From contig BDDD01000042.1 of the NCBI GenBank assembly GCA_001972305.1, positions 313,275 to 377,274 on the forward strand: a stretch of DNA of 64,000 nucleotides, read 5' to 3'. Origin of the DNA: Cephalotus follicularis. Lineage: Eukaryota > Streptophyta > Magnoliopsida > Oxalidales > Cephalotaceae. Position numbers and translations under genes: made by a program. Of the stretch, positions 11,770 through 24,088 are shown one piece after another. A model generated the notes under the pieces. It searched no databases. It saw only the letters and a list, made by a program, of their open reading frames with translations, and had not been told where the DNA came from. Every line of letters starts with the position of its first letter. Positions within the stretch are counted from its first letter, which is position 1.

Positions 11770-12000
11770 CAGGCAGGTGAGCCCAACTGGGGAGAATTCC
11801 GCCGAGCAGGTGAACCTAAGGGGTGAATTCCGCGAGGAGGGTGATCCTCGGGCAAACCGCCAATGGTGAACCTAAGGGCGAATTCCACCAAGGCTGGTGA
11901 TCCAAGGGGTGAACCGCGAGCAGGTGAGCAAAGGGTGAACCGCTCAGCAGGTGAACCAGAGGAGAATTCCACGGGCTGGTGATCCTAAAGGTGAACCATG
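11770..12000. repeat. 27-32 bp minisatellite
   Basis: About eight degenerate units beginning CAGGTGAACC or CTGGTGATCC and often containing GAATTCC, in the same LTR as the 22-bp minisatellite. Not coding. Confidence 0.7.
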
Positions 12001-12350
12001 TATATTGACCAGACTATAGGATAATCGAACTAGACTCCTCTATGATATGATTGCTATGTATGGTTTGAGTAGAGCAGTCCGAGGACAAAGGATGATGATG
12101 ATTATGCTACGAATTATGATCTGCATTCATGTAGGCATGCATATTTATTATTATATTTGTTTCTCTTCTACTTGTATTGTTTGTTCCTCTGGTATGTGCC
12201 CGTATATGGAGTGACCTACACAACCCTCAGGGTTGCTAACCCATTCCTTTGAATGGGCCAGGTATAGGTACAGGTAGTGGAGGCACGTGGCAGCAGCGCT
12301 GAGACAAAGGATTATTGAGTAAGTTCCTCCTCGACAGTACGCTTTCATGG

Positions 12351-13291
12351 ACAAGTTGCAGGAAATAAATTATGTACTTATTTTATTCTGGTTCATAGCA
12401 GTATGTAATTTATATGATTCGAACTGGGTCTGTAATCCATAAATTAAATAAAGGATTTTGATTATGATTTATTTAAGTTTTAATTTTTGTGCTTAAATTA
12501 TGATGATAATTGTACGGATTGCCACGTGTCGAGTAGTGGGGCCCATCCCACGGTTCGGGGTGTGACAACCTCTCTCTCTCTCTCTCTCCCATATACAATC
12601 AAGAGTTGGAAGCTTGTGAATCCTGGTGTTGGAGATTGACACTTGGTGTGGATACCTTGGAGGCCTTCTACACTTGGAGGCTAGAACCATTTAAAAGATA
12701 CAAAAGAACCTATGCTTTCGGAAGCAAGGAGACACAAAGGAAGAAGGAAGGAGCCGCCCCAACTATGCGAGTAATTCCGCCCGCTCCTTCTTATTGATAT
12801 CTGTATATCTAACTGTATATGTATGCTCAAAAGATCCTGCGAATGAATCATATGGCTTGATAATCATGAGATGATAACACTATATATATAGTACAGTGTT
12901 AATGCTAAATATGTTGGAACCTTATGGCGATCAAACAATAAAATATCTAGATGCATACAAGTTGCAGGAAATAAATTATGTACTTATTTTATTCTGGTTC
13001 ATAGCAGTATGTAATTTATATGATTCGAACTGGGTCTGTAATTCACAAATTAAATAAAGGATTTTGATTATGATTTATTTAAGTTTAAATTTTATGCTTA
13101 AATTATGATGATGATTGTACGGATTGCCACGTGTCGAGTCGTGGGGCCCATCTCACGGTTTGGGGCGTGACACAGCCTCTCTCTCTCTCTCATATACAAT
13201 CAAGAGTGGGAAGCTTGTGAATCCTGGTGTTGGAGATTGACACTTGGTGTGGATACCTTGGAGACCTTCTACACTTGGAGGCTAGAACCAT
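12351..13291. repeat. 606-bp tandem duplication of LTR end plus flank
   Basis: The segment beginning ACAAGTTGCAGG at 12351 starts again at 12957. Copy 2 runs to about 13291, with scattered substitutions and small indels, so it is not an exact assembly repeat. Each copy holds an LTR end (GGGTGTGACA or GGGCGTGACA) followed by a CT microsatellite and a TTGGAGATTGACACTTGG segment. The junction at 12956/12957 falls inside sequence that forms the arm of the palindrome at 15228-15393. Confidence 0.75.
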
Positions 13292-13712
13292 AGATGAACA
13301 TAACAAACAAGGAGACCATACACGGGCATATACCTCACTGGATGTGTTGGGAGTCCCAACGATTGGGTAAGGAAACTTACCCGGTCCATATCCATGTCCC
13401 TCACCTCCGTGCACCGTCGTCGCGACTCTGTTTCCTAATAACTCATTCAAGGAGGAGCTGTCATGCGAAAGTACCTGTTCAACGTCCTTTATTTAATACA
13501 TGAATAAAATAAGACCAAGTATCGTCATACATTAAATATACTAAGCTTGACCCAGACATTAGGGGTGTAATTTATTTCCTAAAACTAATACTAAATAAAT
13601 ATGCAAAATTTAAAAATACCTTTAATAATTACTACTAACATGCCTAATGGTGCACAGCTTAGCACCCCGGGTAGGGTATATATGTTGTGCAAAAAGAGGA
13701 GAGAGGATCGGC

Positions 13713-13746
<34 letters not shown>

Positions 13747-13841
13747 ATGTTAGTTCTCAACTTTTGAATACTTCGGACCACAACCTCTAACTGTGAACCA
13801 CACCTATGGAACCTCCGGAAGATGTGAACCTCCGATCTTGG
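13292..13841. other. Non-coding mosaic with GA microsatellite
   Basis: No gene seen. The complement strand resembles the middle part of a chromovirus LTR, which suggests an inverted, diverged LTR fragment. A GA microsatellite runs near 13711-13744. Confidence 0.4.
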
Positions 13842-14450
13842 TAAATTTTCTATGTTTTCTTGGATACGAAAGTCTTCGTTCTTCTGTGTTTCCTTCTTCC
13901 TTCCTCGGCGAGGTTGATACACTCATTAAGGCGGGTGAGGAAGAATAACTATAGACATATAGATTGACATATACATACGAGTTTTCTAGGATGCTTACTT
14001 AGTATACCGAACTATTAGTTCGTTTAGGCTATTTTGCATACTCGGATGTCATCATGTCCCAATTACTAGTTTAATACAACCTTGGAATACCGCTAGTTTG
14101 TTCATTTTATAGATCTACGTATGTTGGGAGTGTCTATATATTCATATATATAATGCCAACCATACGTAGATCTATAAAATAACAAACTAGCGGTATTTCC
14201 AAGGTTGTATAAATTGTAATTGTGACATGATGACCTCTAGTGTGCGCAATATCGTAGACGTACTCACATAAGTATGCAGTGGTATACTAAGTACAGCATC
14301 CTAGAAAAACTCGTATGTATATGTCAATCTTATATGTCTCATCAGTTATTCTTCTCACCCGCCTTTATTGAGTGTATCAACCTCGCCGAGGAAGGAAGAG
14401 GAAACACAGAAGAACGAAGACTTTCGTATCCAAGAAAACATAGAATAATT
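13842..14450. repeat. Large imperfect inverted repeat (foldback)
   Basis: The left arm at 13842-14127 is the reverse complement of the right arm at 14155-14450, around a loop of about 27 bp. Arms differ by substitutions and small indels (clearly below 100% but high by eye). The right arm ends at the N gap. Arm divergence argues against a simple assembly mirror artefact, but the adjoining gap means this cannot be excluded. Confidence 0.75.
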
Positions 14451-14475
14451 NNNNNNNNNNNNNNNNNNNNNNNNN
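14451..14475. other. Assembly gap (25 N)
   Basis: Run of 25 N at the outer end of the foldback's right arm, consistent with a hairpin or repeat that broke the assembly. True gap size is unknown. Confidence 1.
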
Positions 14476-14862
14476 TCTACTTGTATTGTTTGTTCCTCTG
14501 GTATGTGCCCGTATATGGAGTGACCTACACAACCCTCAGGGTTGCTAACCCATTCCTTTGAATGGGCCAGGTATAGGTACAGGGAGTGGAGGCACGTGGC
14601 AGCAGCGCTGAGACAAAGGATTATTGAGTAAGTTCCTCCTCGACAGTACGCTTTCATGGACAAGTTGCAGGAAATAAATTATGTACTTATTTTATTCTGG
14701 TTCATAGCAGTATGTAATTTATATGATTCGAACTGGGTCTGTAATCCCCACATTAAATAAAGGATTTTGATTATGATTTATTTATACGTTTTAAATTTTT
14801 ATGGAAATTATTAATGATGATTGTACGGATTACCACGTGTCGAATCGTGGGGCCCATCCCAT
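14476..14862. repeat. Third copy of the LTR D 3' segment
   Basis: Nearly the same sequence as 12169-12550, but the terminal GGTTCGGGGTGTGACA is missing. It joins directly to the segment that also occurs at 9334-9359. Confidence 0.7.
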
Positions 14863-14897
14863 ATATACAACACGTTTTTCTCCTCTCTCCTAGCCGG

Positions 14898-14932
<35 letters not shown>

Positions 14933-16036
14933 CAATCAAGAGTTGAAAACTTATGAAGCCTGGTGTTGGAGATTGACACTTGGTGTGGATACCTTGGAGG
15001 CCTTCTACACTTGGAGGCTAGAACCATTTAAAAGATACAAAAGAACCTATGCTTTCAGAAGCAAGAAGACACAAAGGAAGAAGGAAGGAGCCGCTCCAAC
15101 TATGTGAGTAATTCCGCCCACTCCTTCTTATTGATATCTGTATATCTAACTGTATATGTATGCTCAAAAGATCCTACGAATGAATCATATGGCTTGATAA
15201 TCATGAGATGATAACACTATATATATAGTACAGTGTTAATGATAAATATGTTGGAACCTTATGGCGATCAAACAATAAAATATCTAGATGCATACAACCC
15301 TAATATATATATATATATTAGGGTTGTATGCATCTAGATATTTTATTGTTTGATCGCCATAAGGTTCCAACATATTTAACATTAACACTGTACTACTGGA
15401 GGTCACACGCTTTATAGGATTTGCTTGAGTGTATTCATACGTCACTATTGATTGTTTGTTAGATGATTGATAGGGTTGATTGATTAGATCTCATTCCTAT
15501 ACGTCGGTATGAGGTGGTAGTATACGAATGGTATATAGCAACTAGCATTCATGCATTCACATTGTATACACTGATACTGTACACACTAGTATTGTATACA
15601 CTGATATTATACACATCGATAATACATGCCTGATTATAGCACAATCCACACATGGGGATATGTCTACTTGGCCATTTGTCTAAGCCATCCTTCGGGATGG
15701 TATATCTATTTTGGTACAGGTACCACAGCAAGGACTAGCGATCATGAAGGCTCCTAGATATAGTTGTAGATTGAAGATTAAAGTTCTTGGACTTTGCCGC
15801 TTTATTTATATCATGTATAAGTACTATACTGTGATGGATTGAGTATTGTGCCTATTTCAGGCTTGTGATAATTTGTATTGATTTTTATCACTACTTTTAT
15901 AAGCTTGATGCATGTTTGCAATAAAGTTTAAAATTATCCTGTTTGTTGATATACTACCTAGGCCCAACTACTATTTATTGACTGTATCGTATTGAAATAA
16001 CGCCTCGGATTTGTTAACTGGACACGGGGTGTTACA
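14863..16036 (+). repeat. Chromovirus LTR fragment (LTR E)
   Basis: Contains a CT microsatellite near 14900-14927, a copy of the sequence at 12567-12957, a near-perfect palindrome (15228-15393), a short GTATACACTGATA-type repeat near 15560-15620, and the typical chromovirus LTR end GGGGTGTTACA at 16036. Its left part is probably the short piece at 9334-9374, with LTR D inserted between. No PBS or coding region follows. Confidence 0.5.
15228..15393. repeat. Near-perfect 166-bp palindrome
   Basis: Two arms of about 80 bp, starting GTACAGTGTTAAT and ending ATTAACACTGTAC, differ at only one or two positions. The centre is an alternating TA tract. It would extrude a cruciform or fold as an RNA hairpin. 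Confidence 0.85.
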
Positions 16037-16249
16037 GTTGGAATAAAGGAGCCAATATCATAGCCCTAAGTCAAGCATCCAACCATTTATGATAGGGCAT
16101 CATGTGTAAAAGCAATTTATATTAAGCCGCTTCAATTATAAAATAAAAGCCATAACATATACAAAGATTACATGTCATACAAAATGGAATAAGATTGTTT
16201 ATAAATAGAGGAATACAAGTACAAAGAAACCATGTAATGGTTTGATGGA

Positions 16250-17445
16250 TCACTATCTCTGACAATCGGACCCCACTCACCACCCAAGACTTTGTTTAAC
16301 ACACTAAAGTCATGTCACAGTACTTTGCCACATGAACAAGCAACCAGATTTAGAATTAGCCTCTAAAGTCTAGTCATTTCTTATGTATTTTACCTTCGTG
16401 ATCCTTACCCAAAAAGAGCCACTATCATGGAGAACCTATCATCCCAGGTTTACCAGGAGGGCCTGATTCATGATATTGACCTTCTTCAACCCAAGGCCTC
16501 CATTCGCTTTAGGCATACACACTTTTTCCCAGTTCAAAAGATACACCTTTCTCACCTCACCATGATCACCCCAAAGAAATGTTTGTTAAACTATTCAAGT
16601 TTATGGCATATGCTGAAAGGGAGTAGATTCGTTTGTATAGTATGATTTGGAATAGACAATGTGACTAATTGAATTAAGGTAGTCCTCTGACCAGGTTCAA
16701 TGTCTTTGCCTTCAACCCATTTAAACGTTGTTGGACATTCTCAATGAGATGAGAAAAATTTTCCTTAGGGACTTAAGAGTGGATCATTTGCTCACCGAGA
16801 TTTGCCAAGATTATCAATCATAGGAATTCCGCATAAAGAACTGAGGTGCTTAGCTTTATTTCTCGCCACATTTTAGAGAAGAAAATTCCATATTTACTAA
16901 GACTCACCTTCTGTCTTGATTAAGTGCAGAAATCATTTAGCCTATCCATCAAACTCCCAACTTGTCCATCAATAGCATGACAAAAAAGAATAACATCACA
17001 CACAAAAAAAGGTGAGAAATAGCAAGGCCCCCTCTAGAGAAGGTAATGGCTTTCCAAGACTTGTTTCCCCCTTTTGCCATTACCATTTACTATAGCTTCT
17101 CCATACACAGGATGAATAAGTACAGAGATAGTGGATTACCTTGTCTCAGGCCTCATTGAGGAGAGAAAGGATCAAGCCGGTCTCCATCCAAATAAGAGAC
17201 ATTTTAGAAGAAGTTACACACTACATGACCAAACGAATGACTTGATCAAGGAAATTAAAATCTTTTAAACTCTGCTTAAGGAAATCCCATCGTATTCTAT
17301 TATACGCCTTTTCCAAATTAATTTTGATAGCCATAAGACCTGGCCTACCCTTTTTTTTTTCAATCGTATGGATAGCCTCTTGGGTGATTATTATGTTGTA
17401 TGTCGTTCCTCGCCTTGGGATGAAACTACCAGGAAAAAGTGAAAA
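16250..17445 (-). pseudogene. LINE (L1-like) reverse transcriptase relic
   Basis: On the minus strand, conceptual translation gives the plant LINE RT order. SFIPRRG is followed by EAIHTIEKKKGRPGLMAIKI and LEKAYNRIRWDFL near 17260-17440. A damaged F-DD box lies near 17000 (CDVILF in place of the usual ADDLILF) and is followed by GQKVSLSKYGIFFS-like sequence. The downstream GGLGLKKVNIMNQALL motif is near 16450-16500. Stops and frameshifts occur throughout and the 5' part including the endonuclease is absent, so this is a dead, 5'-truncated insertion. It is not included in any long ORF. Confidence 0.75.
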
Positions 17446-18756
17446 GTCTTATGTACTAATAAGTTAGTAAAATGGAAACTAAGTGAGTGAATATGTGAGA
17501 TGTGGTACCCACGTGCGTTCCCATATATTTTCGTGCGATTATAACTTAGCACTTCACAGTTATTTGGGGATTATTCCAACATTACTTTTTTGGTTTTGTT
17601 TTTTAATTTAATTGATTTTAGTTTCTCATTTAAGTTAATTAAGACAGTTATCAGATATAAATTTGAACAGACATAATTGTTGTGTCAGCTAGTTTTTCAT
17701 TATTAATTTAAATTTAGTTAATGTTTTGAACAGAGAAAGCAGTTTTGTAACTTCTTCTTCTTCTTCTTTATTTTTAACTTTGCTATATGCAATTCTTCAA
17801 AAAAGACTTTTTGTATCCTAAAGGATATTTTCTTAAACTCTCGTTAACAAAACATGTTGGGAGCAAACAAATCTTTAAAGATAATGTCTTTCACACCTCA
17901 AGTGTGATTTCTATACCACATATTCTAACAATTTGTAATCTTAAATAATTTGTGACTGCACAATCTGCATACTATGTTTCTTTTCTTTCGTTTTTTTTTT
18001 TGTAGACAAACTACAATGGATGAATTTGAGAAAATGTATGGAATTAGCCCAAAAAAATAGAAATTAAAAGAAAAAAATTAAAGTTTGTCAACTTAATGTT
18101 CAAGCAACCAATACTTTGGTAAAAAAATGTCAACCATCCAGAAGAATGGAGGAAAGAACTAACAAAAGTAAGGGTATGCGTGTAAACGAACCAAGTCATT
18201 CGTAAAAAATTTGAACTCGACTCAATAGGAACTCGTTCGTGTTTATTCATTAAGCTCAATAAACAAACACGGGCATAATGTTAAGGCTCGTTAACTTAAC
18301 AAACCAAGTTTAAACAATGATGAGCTAGACTTGTTAAAGTTCGTGAACAACTCGTTACGATATTAGTAAGGATACTTGCTTAGAACTCGTTTAAATACTC
18401 GTTTATAGCTCAATTAGTGTCTTGTTAAGATTCGATTATATATTATTTATCTTTTTATCTCATCAATTATTTGGAAAAAAATTTATACTGATTTGACATT
18501 TATTTATTTGTAACTTTTTCATTAGAGAAAATTCAAAAAATAAAGTTATATACGAATCAAGAGTTCTAGCTTGACTTGCTAACCATAACGAGTTGAACTT
18601 GAGTTGAACACTAGTTCTTGCATTTCTTATCTATTCGAACAAAAACTTTTTAGGCTCGTTTTAGCTCGCCAAAAGATTGATTCAAACTCTGTAAAAACCT
18701 AATGAGTCAAGTTTGAATGAGTCTAAACTCAGCTTGACTCGGTTAGTTTGCACCAT
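17446..18756. other. AT-rich intergenic DNA
   Basis: No gene seen. From about 18190 to 18730 the sequence is rich in CTCGTTTA/TAAACGAG-like words (for example near 18235, 18290 and 18380), as in degenerate dispersed plant repeats; family not identified. Confidence 0.4.
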
Positions 18757-19160
18757 TAATGGTCTGTTTGGTACTGTTGTGTATTTCACAAAAATACTGT
18801 ATGCAAGTATTGTGAGTAAAAGTACTGTGAGTAAAAGTATTATGGCAAAACTGAAAGCGTTTAGTAAATTCAACTACCGAAAATACTTATGTGAACAAAA
18901 ACATGGAAGATGTGTTTGGTCTCAAACTCTTGTATTAAAGACATAATAATGTGGACCCATAAAAATACTTTCCCAATTAATACATTTGGACTCGGTGGGA
19001 AAGTGTTTTTCTGTAGGTAAAAATCAAAAGTACTTTTACCCAAACTTAGTTGAGTTATTTTTTTTACCAAACATTAAATACTACTGTTTTTGTGTCCAAA
19101 ACATGCTTTTGTGTCCAAAACATTCTTTTGGCAACCAAAAAACAGTATTAAACAAGGGCT
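18757..19160. mobile_element. Probable hAT-like MITE
   Basis: About 400 bp bounded by imperfect terminal inverted repeats: GGTCTGTTTGGTACTGTT on the left and, in reverse complement, CCCTTGTTTAATACTGTT on the right. The interior has direct repeats of GAGTAAAAGTA and of TTTTGTGTCCAAAACAT. It has no coding capacity. The GTTTGGTA-type ends are common in non-autonomous hAT elements; no clear 8-bp target duplication was found. Confidence 0.45.
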
Positions 19161-20043
19161 AAGTAAGGGTAGTGCCATTGTCTTCTGATAGTTGGAAATT
19201 GTAAAAAACAAAAACTTGATGCCATATAATATCCTTGTTATCATTGCCGTAAGTAAGATACCAACATGATATAGAGAAATACTCTGGATTGATGTATGAT
19301 AATATGAACTTTCAATGGCAATTATAAAAATAAAAAATTACATTGATTTTTCTAAAAAAAAAAGAAAGACAACTACATATTTCCTTATTAAATATACCAA
19401 ATTTTAAGGGAAACTCCTAAAGCTCAGTGATTTTTGATACGGGTAAATTTTGCTAGTCAATCATAGCATGTCATGTAGACAGACCGGATATTAATAAAAA
19501 TGATTCTAACTGCATTAAATTTCGTTAATTATGGAAGATGATCTTAGACAAATTCCTTCTAGGGATTCAAATAATGTCAATCCCAAAAATTAAAGAGGCA
19601 TGATCCTCTTAAGACTCAAACAAAGGGAAAATATCCTAATCCATGCACAATTTGAAGTCAACCAGGATTCTACAAGGTAACCCAACGTAAACTACTATAA
19701 ATACGGCATTAATTCATAAGGTTCGGGTTTGAATTTTTTTAACTCAAGTAGTTCTTGTGTTCTCTTGAGTTTTATACACTTTTCTTCTTTTTTATATTAA
19801 CTTAAGTATCGGAGAGTGACCCCGGAATACTTCTCCGGTCACTTTTTTTGTTTCCACATGTTTTGCAAGTCGAGGAAGAGAAGGCTTTGATTGTCATAAT
19901 TTTGTGTTGATCAAGAAACCAGTTTCTTGCATCAACAATTTTAAATCAACATTTCATTAAATTGTTATTTGTTTGTTCTCTTTTTTGAATCACATGTGAT
20001 CATATTGATTGTGAAATCCTTAATAAGAAAGCAAAACTATAAT

Positions 20044-20044
<1 letters not shown>
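19161..20044. other. Intergenic DNA
   Basis: AT-rich, no ORF of interest, no element ends recognised. Lies downstream of the 3' end of the CYP703A gene, which is on the minus strand. Confidence 0.4.

Positions 20045-20104
<60 letters not shown>
20045..20104. repeat. Compound (CT)n(TA)n microsatellite
   Basis: Pure CT dinucleotides followed directly by TA dinucleotides, about 170 bp downstream of the CYP703A stop codon. Confidence 0.95.
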
Positions 20105-20105
<1 letters not shown>

Positions 20106-20270
20106 ACGCTAAGGACAATTACATTCATAGGATGCATTTCAAATAGAGTTTTTTTTCATCTATTTGTTAATTAATATGTCATTTGTTGATAGCTTATGAA
20201 TATCGCAAAAAATAAGGTCTTCATTTTTAATAATAATAATAATATATCTAATGTGGTTAAGAAGGTGTCG

Positions 20271-23248
20271 TCAGTGGTACATGGGGTCTGCCAAACGTGG
20301 GGTAGCAATAGCCATCAAAGGCTTGGCCTTGGGCATGGTCATCCCATAAACCTCAGTAGTGTCAATATCTTCATGCTTCAATCCCTTTGGTGGGGCCCAG
20401 TCAAAGCAATGAAATAGTCGAGCCAAAGCCATTAACACCAAAGTGACTCCAAGCGGCGCACCAGGACACTTCCTCTTCCCTGCACTAAATGGGAGTATCT
20501 TAAAGTCAACTCCGTGGCTTATCTCGATTCGGCTCCCGTCAGCCAGCCAATGCCTCTCGGGCCTAAACTCCTCCACATTATCCCAGATCTCAGTGTTCCG
20601 ACCCAACCCATGGGTGTTGATGAAGACACGTGTCTTTGCGGGGATATGGTAGCCGTTGATGGTGGTGCTACATAGAGATTCATGTGGGATTAGGAAAGGC
20701 CCAGCTGGGTGCATGCGAAATGTTTCCCGTACTACACACCGCAAATAGCTAAGGTGGGGTAAATCAGATTCAATGACTTGCCTATTGGGGCCCACCACAG
20801 AATCAAGTTCTTCTTGTATTTTCTTGAGAACACGTGGGTGTTTGATCACTTCTGCCATTGCCCATTCGTTGGTCACAGCAGAAGTATCTGTTGCAGCAGC
20901 TATCATATCCTAAAATGCAACATGCCATACATCAAAATTATTACTAGATTTTTATTTTATGGTAAATAACAAATTTGGCAAAACTGTAGTACAATGCAAT
21001 ATTGTTAGGTTGAAAAAGTTAAGCAATAAATTGCTTAAAGCATTAAACCTAAGACATCAAATTTGAAATGTCAAGACTGTCGCTTTCAACTAGAATAATA
21101 AGAATAAACTATGGTTTACTAGTTACTGTGCTCTAACTTTAATAGGCTCAATACACCAACCCACTATCCATACAAGCTTATATTAGAACATATAATTTGG
21201 ATTAATTAAATACCCAACACTTCTTCATATTAAATTTTGACATATGTAAATGAAGTAATATGATATTGAGGGATGTTATCTATTAATGTGGATTAGTTAT
21301 CCACAATTTCACATGACACGATATAATATGAATGATATATCATATCACTCAGTATGATAACATGACATATTTTTTATATAATTTTTGTTAAAAAAGTAGG
21401 AGGTTAGTGGTTACTGTTTAGTGTGTTATTTATTAACAAGAGAAAGGAAAAGAGACTATAGTACTGCTTAACTATATACGAGAGTAACCATACGCATGAA
21501 AACCTTTTAGAGACTCATACATTAAATCGTGTTTAATCACCACCCATAAAAAAATGAGGGAATCAAATCTTGACATTAACTAATGCATATTGCAATTCAA
21601 GGCATTAGAGTGAAGTGCATCCCCTAATATTTTAAAGTTTTGCTACCTTAAAACAAAAGCAAAATTAATTATGGCTTTCGAACCCTATTACCATTGTTAT
21701 GCTACCAAATATATATTTTATATAAGGAAATTTTAACCTTTAAGTCATTTGTTGTTGGCTATATACGTTTGAGTGCAAATTCTATGCTTTTGCTTAAATT
21801 ATTGGTTAAATAGATGATATAGGTATCTATTAGACGATGAAACCAGTTCATATACTTTTCAATCCAAAAATGTACTATAATCTTTTAAAGACTTTCTATG
21901 CCATTTCATCTCACCTTTGCGTGTGAATATTCTATCTTCCATATAAGAGGAAAAAATAAAAGTATCAAGTACTATTTTTTTTTGATAATCAAGTAATATA
22001 TCCAAACTTTAATTAATTTGTGGACATGTTTTAGATTGTAAACTTTGGGTTGTGTGACCCATTACATTCCACATATCGGAGAAATAGGCATTTGGTCTTA
22101 TAATGGTCACAAAGGAGCGTAAGAAGATTTGAACATGAGACCTCATTTTTAAAGATCCGAAGTTTTACCACATGAACCACCTTTGCCTGATCAAATACCA
22201 ATATCATTTGCATTGGTTACTATGTCGTATTGTGTTATTATATGCACTGTGGATCACATACTTTTTAGAGACAAAATTCATAGGCATGGTGTGTAGTAAA
22301 AAAAAAAAATAAGGTAAGATTTAAAACATATACCTGAATAAGAGCTTTAATTTCAACATCATCCATGTGGTCCTTTCCATCTTCACCGGGCAAAGACAAC
22401 AAAACATCAACAAAATCCATCTCTCCACCATCTTCCTCTCCTCTGGCTTCCTTTTGCTTCACAACTCTAGCTCTCTTATGCTCTTCGATAATCTTCATGT
22501 GAAAATCATCCACTCTCTTCTCCACTTCCCTCATCTTCTTCTCACAACCAAAAGGATCCAACCACCTCCATATTGGCAAGTAATCACCCAAATATATGAC
22601 ACCCAAAAGCCAAAACAATTCATGTGTTATATGCATGAACTCCATGGCTTCTTGTGGGCCTGCTGATCCAGCCCCAAAATATTGCTTCCCCAATAACATT
22701 CTTGTCACGTTGTTCATAGAAAAAGCACCCAACACTTCCTTTAAGTTCACAAGCTTTTGGGCTTGAGCTAGGACCCAAATATCTTGCACAAGGTGTTGGG
22801 CTTCTTTGGCTCGATGCTTGGTAAATGACTCTAGCCTCTTTGTTGTTAGTAGGTTCTCCATGCAAATTCTCCTCATCCTCTTCCAGTGTGAGCCTAAAGG
22901 AGCTAATGCCACATCTCCACACCCATAGGCGAGATGGACAGCGGCAACAGTTCTTGGCCGGGATGCAAAGACATCGTCTTGTCGGAGAAGTATCTCGCGG
23001 ATAACCTCGGGATTGTTGGTGGTGATGGCATCGACACTACCAAGTCGGAGGTAGACAAGTGGCCCATATTTGTCACACAAAGAAGCTAGGTCCCTATGAG
23101 GGAATTGTCCTAACTGAAGAAGGTTACCAATCACAGGCCATTTTGGAGGGCCAGGAGGAAGCTTTTTTGTTTTAATAAGCCATTGGTAGACGATGTTGGC
23201 GACGATTCCCACACCAAATAGGGCCGACACAAAGGTGCGAAACTCCAT
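20271..23248 (-). CDS. CYP703A2: Cytochrome P450 CYP703A2-type (fatty acid in-chain hydroxylase, pollen exine)
   Basis: Two exons: 23248-22334 (305 codons) and 20909-20271 (212 codons plus stop), 517 residues, phase-0 intron with GT-AG ends (donor GTATAT, acceptor TTTTAG). Exon 2 begins at the I-helix. Visible features: N-terminal membrane anchor (about residues 5-24), proline hinge PPGPP (31-35), I-helix AATDTS (310-315), K-helix ETFR (367-370), FRPERHW (420-426) and the heme loop FSAGKRKCPG (446-455, heme-ligand Cys 453). No stops. In Arabidopsis CYP703A2 hydroxylates medium-chain fatty acids, chiefly lauric acid, in the endoplasmic reticulum of tapetal cells, supplying sporopollenin monomers. 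CYP703 is usually a single-gene family, so the assignment is strong. It lies next to tRNA-Gln, as I recall for the Arabidopsis gene. Confidence 0.96.
20910..22333 (-). other. Intron of the CYP703A gene (1.4 kb)
   Basis: AT-rich intron between the two P450 exons. No transposon or RNA gene recognised inside. Confidence 0.9.
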
Positions 23249-24088
23249 GAATAGCGCAGATTTAGTGACCCAACACTAGTTCTAATATTAGTTATATTGT
23301 GCATATGTTTCCATTAAATGTCCTAAACAAAGGACAATATTGGTCTCAAAATTTTATAGGCCATCTTAGTGGAAAGTATGTATATGCTCTTTATATAAGA
23401 TAGAATGTAACTAATAAAACTTGTTTTAACTTTTGAATGCTTGCTTATTGAAAAATATTTAAGTTTGTTTAACCTCCACAATCTTGAAGTTTCTATGAAT
23501 GAAAAACATTTAGTGACATGTCAACCCTTCATTGGTTGTGATGCCATTTTCACTCAAGTCAACTTGGTGGATAGGGCATGATATGTGTGATGTTCCTACA
23601 TGCCCTACTACTTGGAAGAAACACCATTTGTATGTTTCCTAACCCAAGATCACAAGTTCATCGTAGACAGAAAAAAGTGCTAATTAAATAGGTGCATATA
23701 ATACTAGCCCCCAAGTAATAAGAAAAGAATTTGAAATTATAATTGCATTATATGAAGGTAAATAAAATTATATGTAATCCATTTAACTAACATTGTCCAA
23801 TGACATGGTTTAGAAAGGTGATAATGTAATAATCTAAACAAAAATATTAGTATTAACATCATTCTCCTTAGTTCAAACATTCTCTTATTCAACTAAAAGA
23901 TTATGAAAAATAATGGTAGTGTCATTTATTTTTAAAAAAAGGAACAAATTAATATTGCAATCTAAATATATATTTTTTTTGGGCCATAGCTTAAAAAAAA
24001 CGAGCATACTTATGATTTTGGAAATTTGGAATTAAAGAGGATCTTTATTTAGTTGAAAAATAAGATAAGTTTGAATAAGTAATAAAAA
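23249..24088. other. Intergenic region between CYP703A and tRNA-Gln
   Basis: About 840 bp, AT-rich, serving as the upstream region of the minus-strand CYP703A gene. No transposon or ORF recognised and no confident TATA box assigned. Confidence 0.5.

Larger units (their letters stand above)
9375..12567 (+). repeat. Probable chromovirus LTR of about 3.2 kb (LTR D) with two minisatellites
   Basis: Begins TGTAAGAGTCC (cf. the usual TGTAACACCC) and ends CGGGGTGTGACA. The left flank has CAGCCT (9368-9373), and CAGCCT also follows a second copy of the LTR end near 13172, suggesting a target duplication disturbed by a later tandem duplication. It contains minisatellites at 10390-11110 and 11770-12000 and no coding region. 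The element order around it is complex, so calling it one LTR is an inference. Confidence 0.55.

Noticed and set aside
22031-22213. Short frame in the CYP703A intron
   Set aside because: Intronic, AT-rich, no homology.
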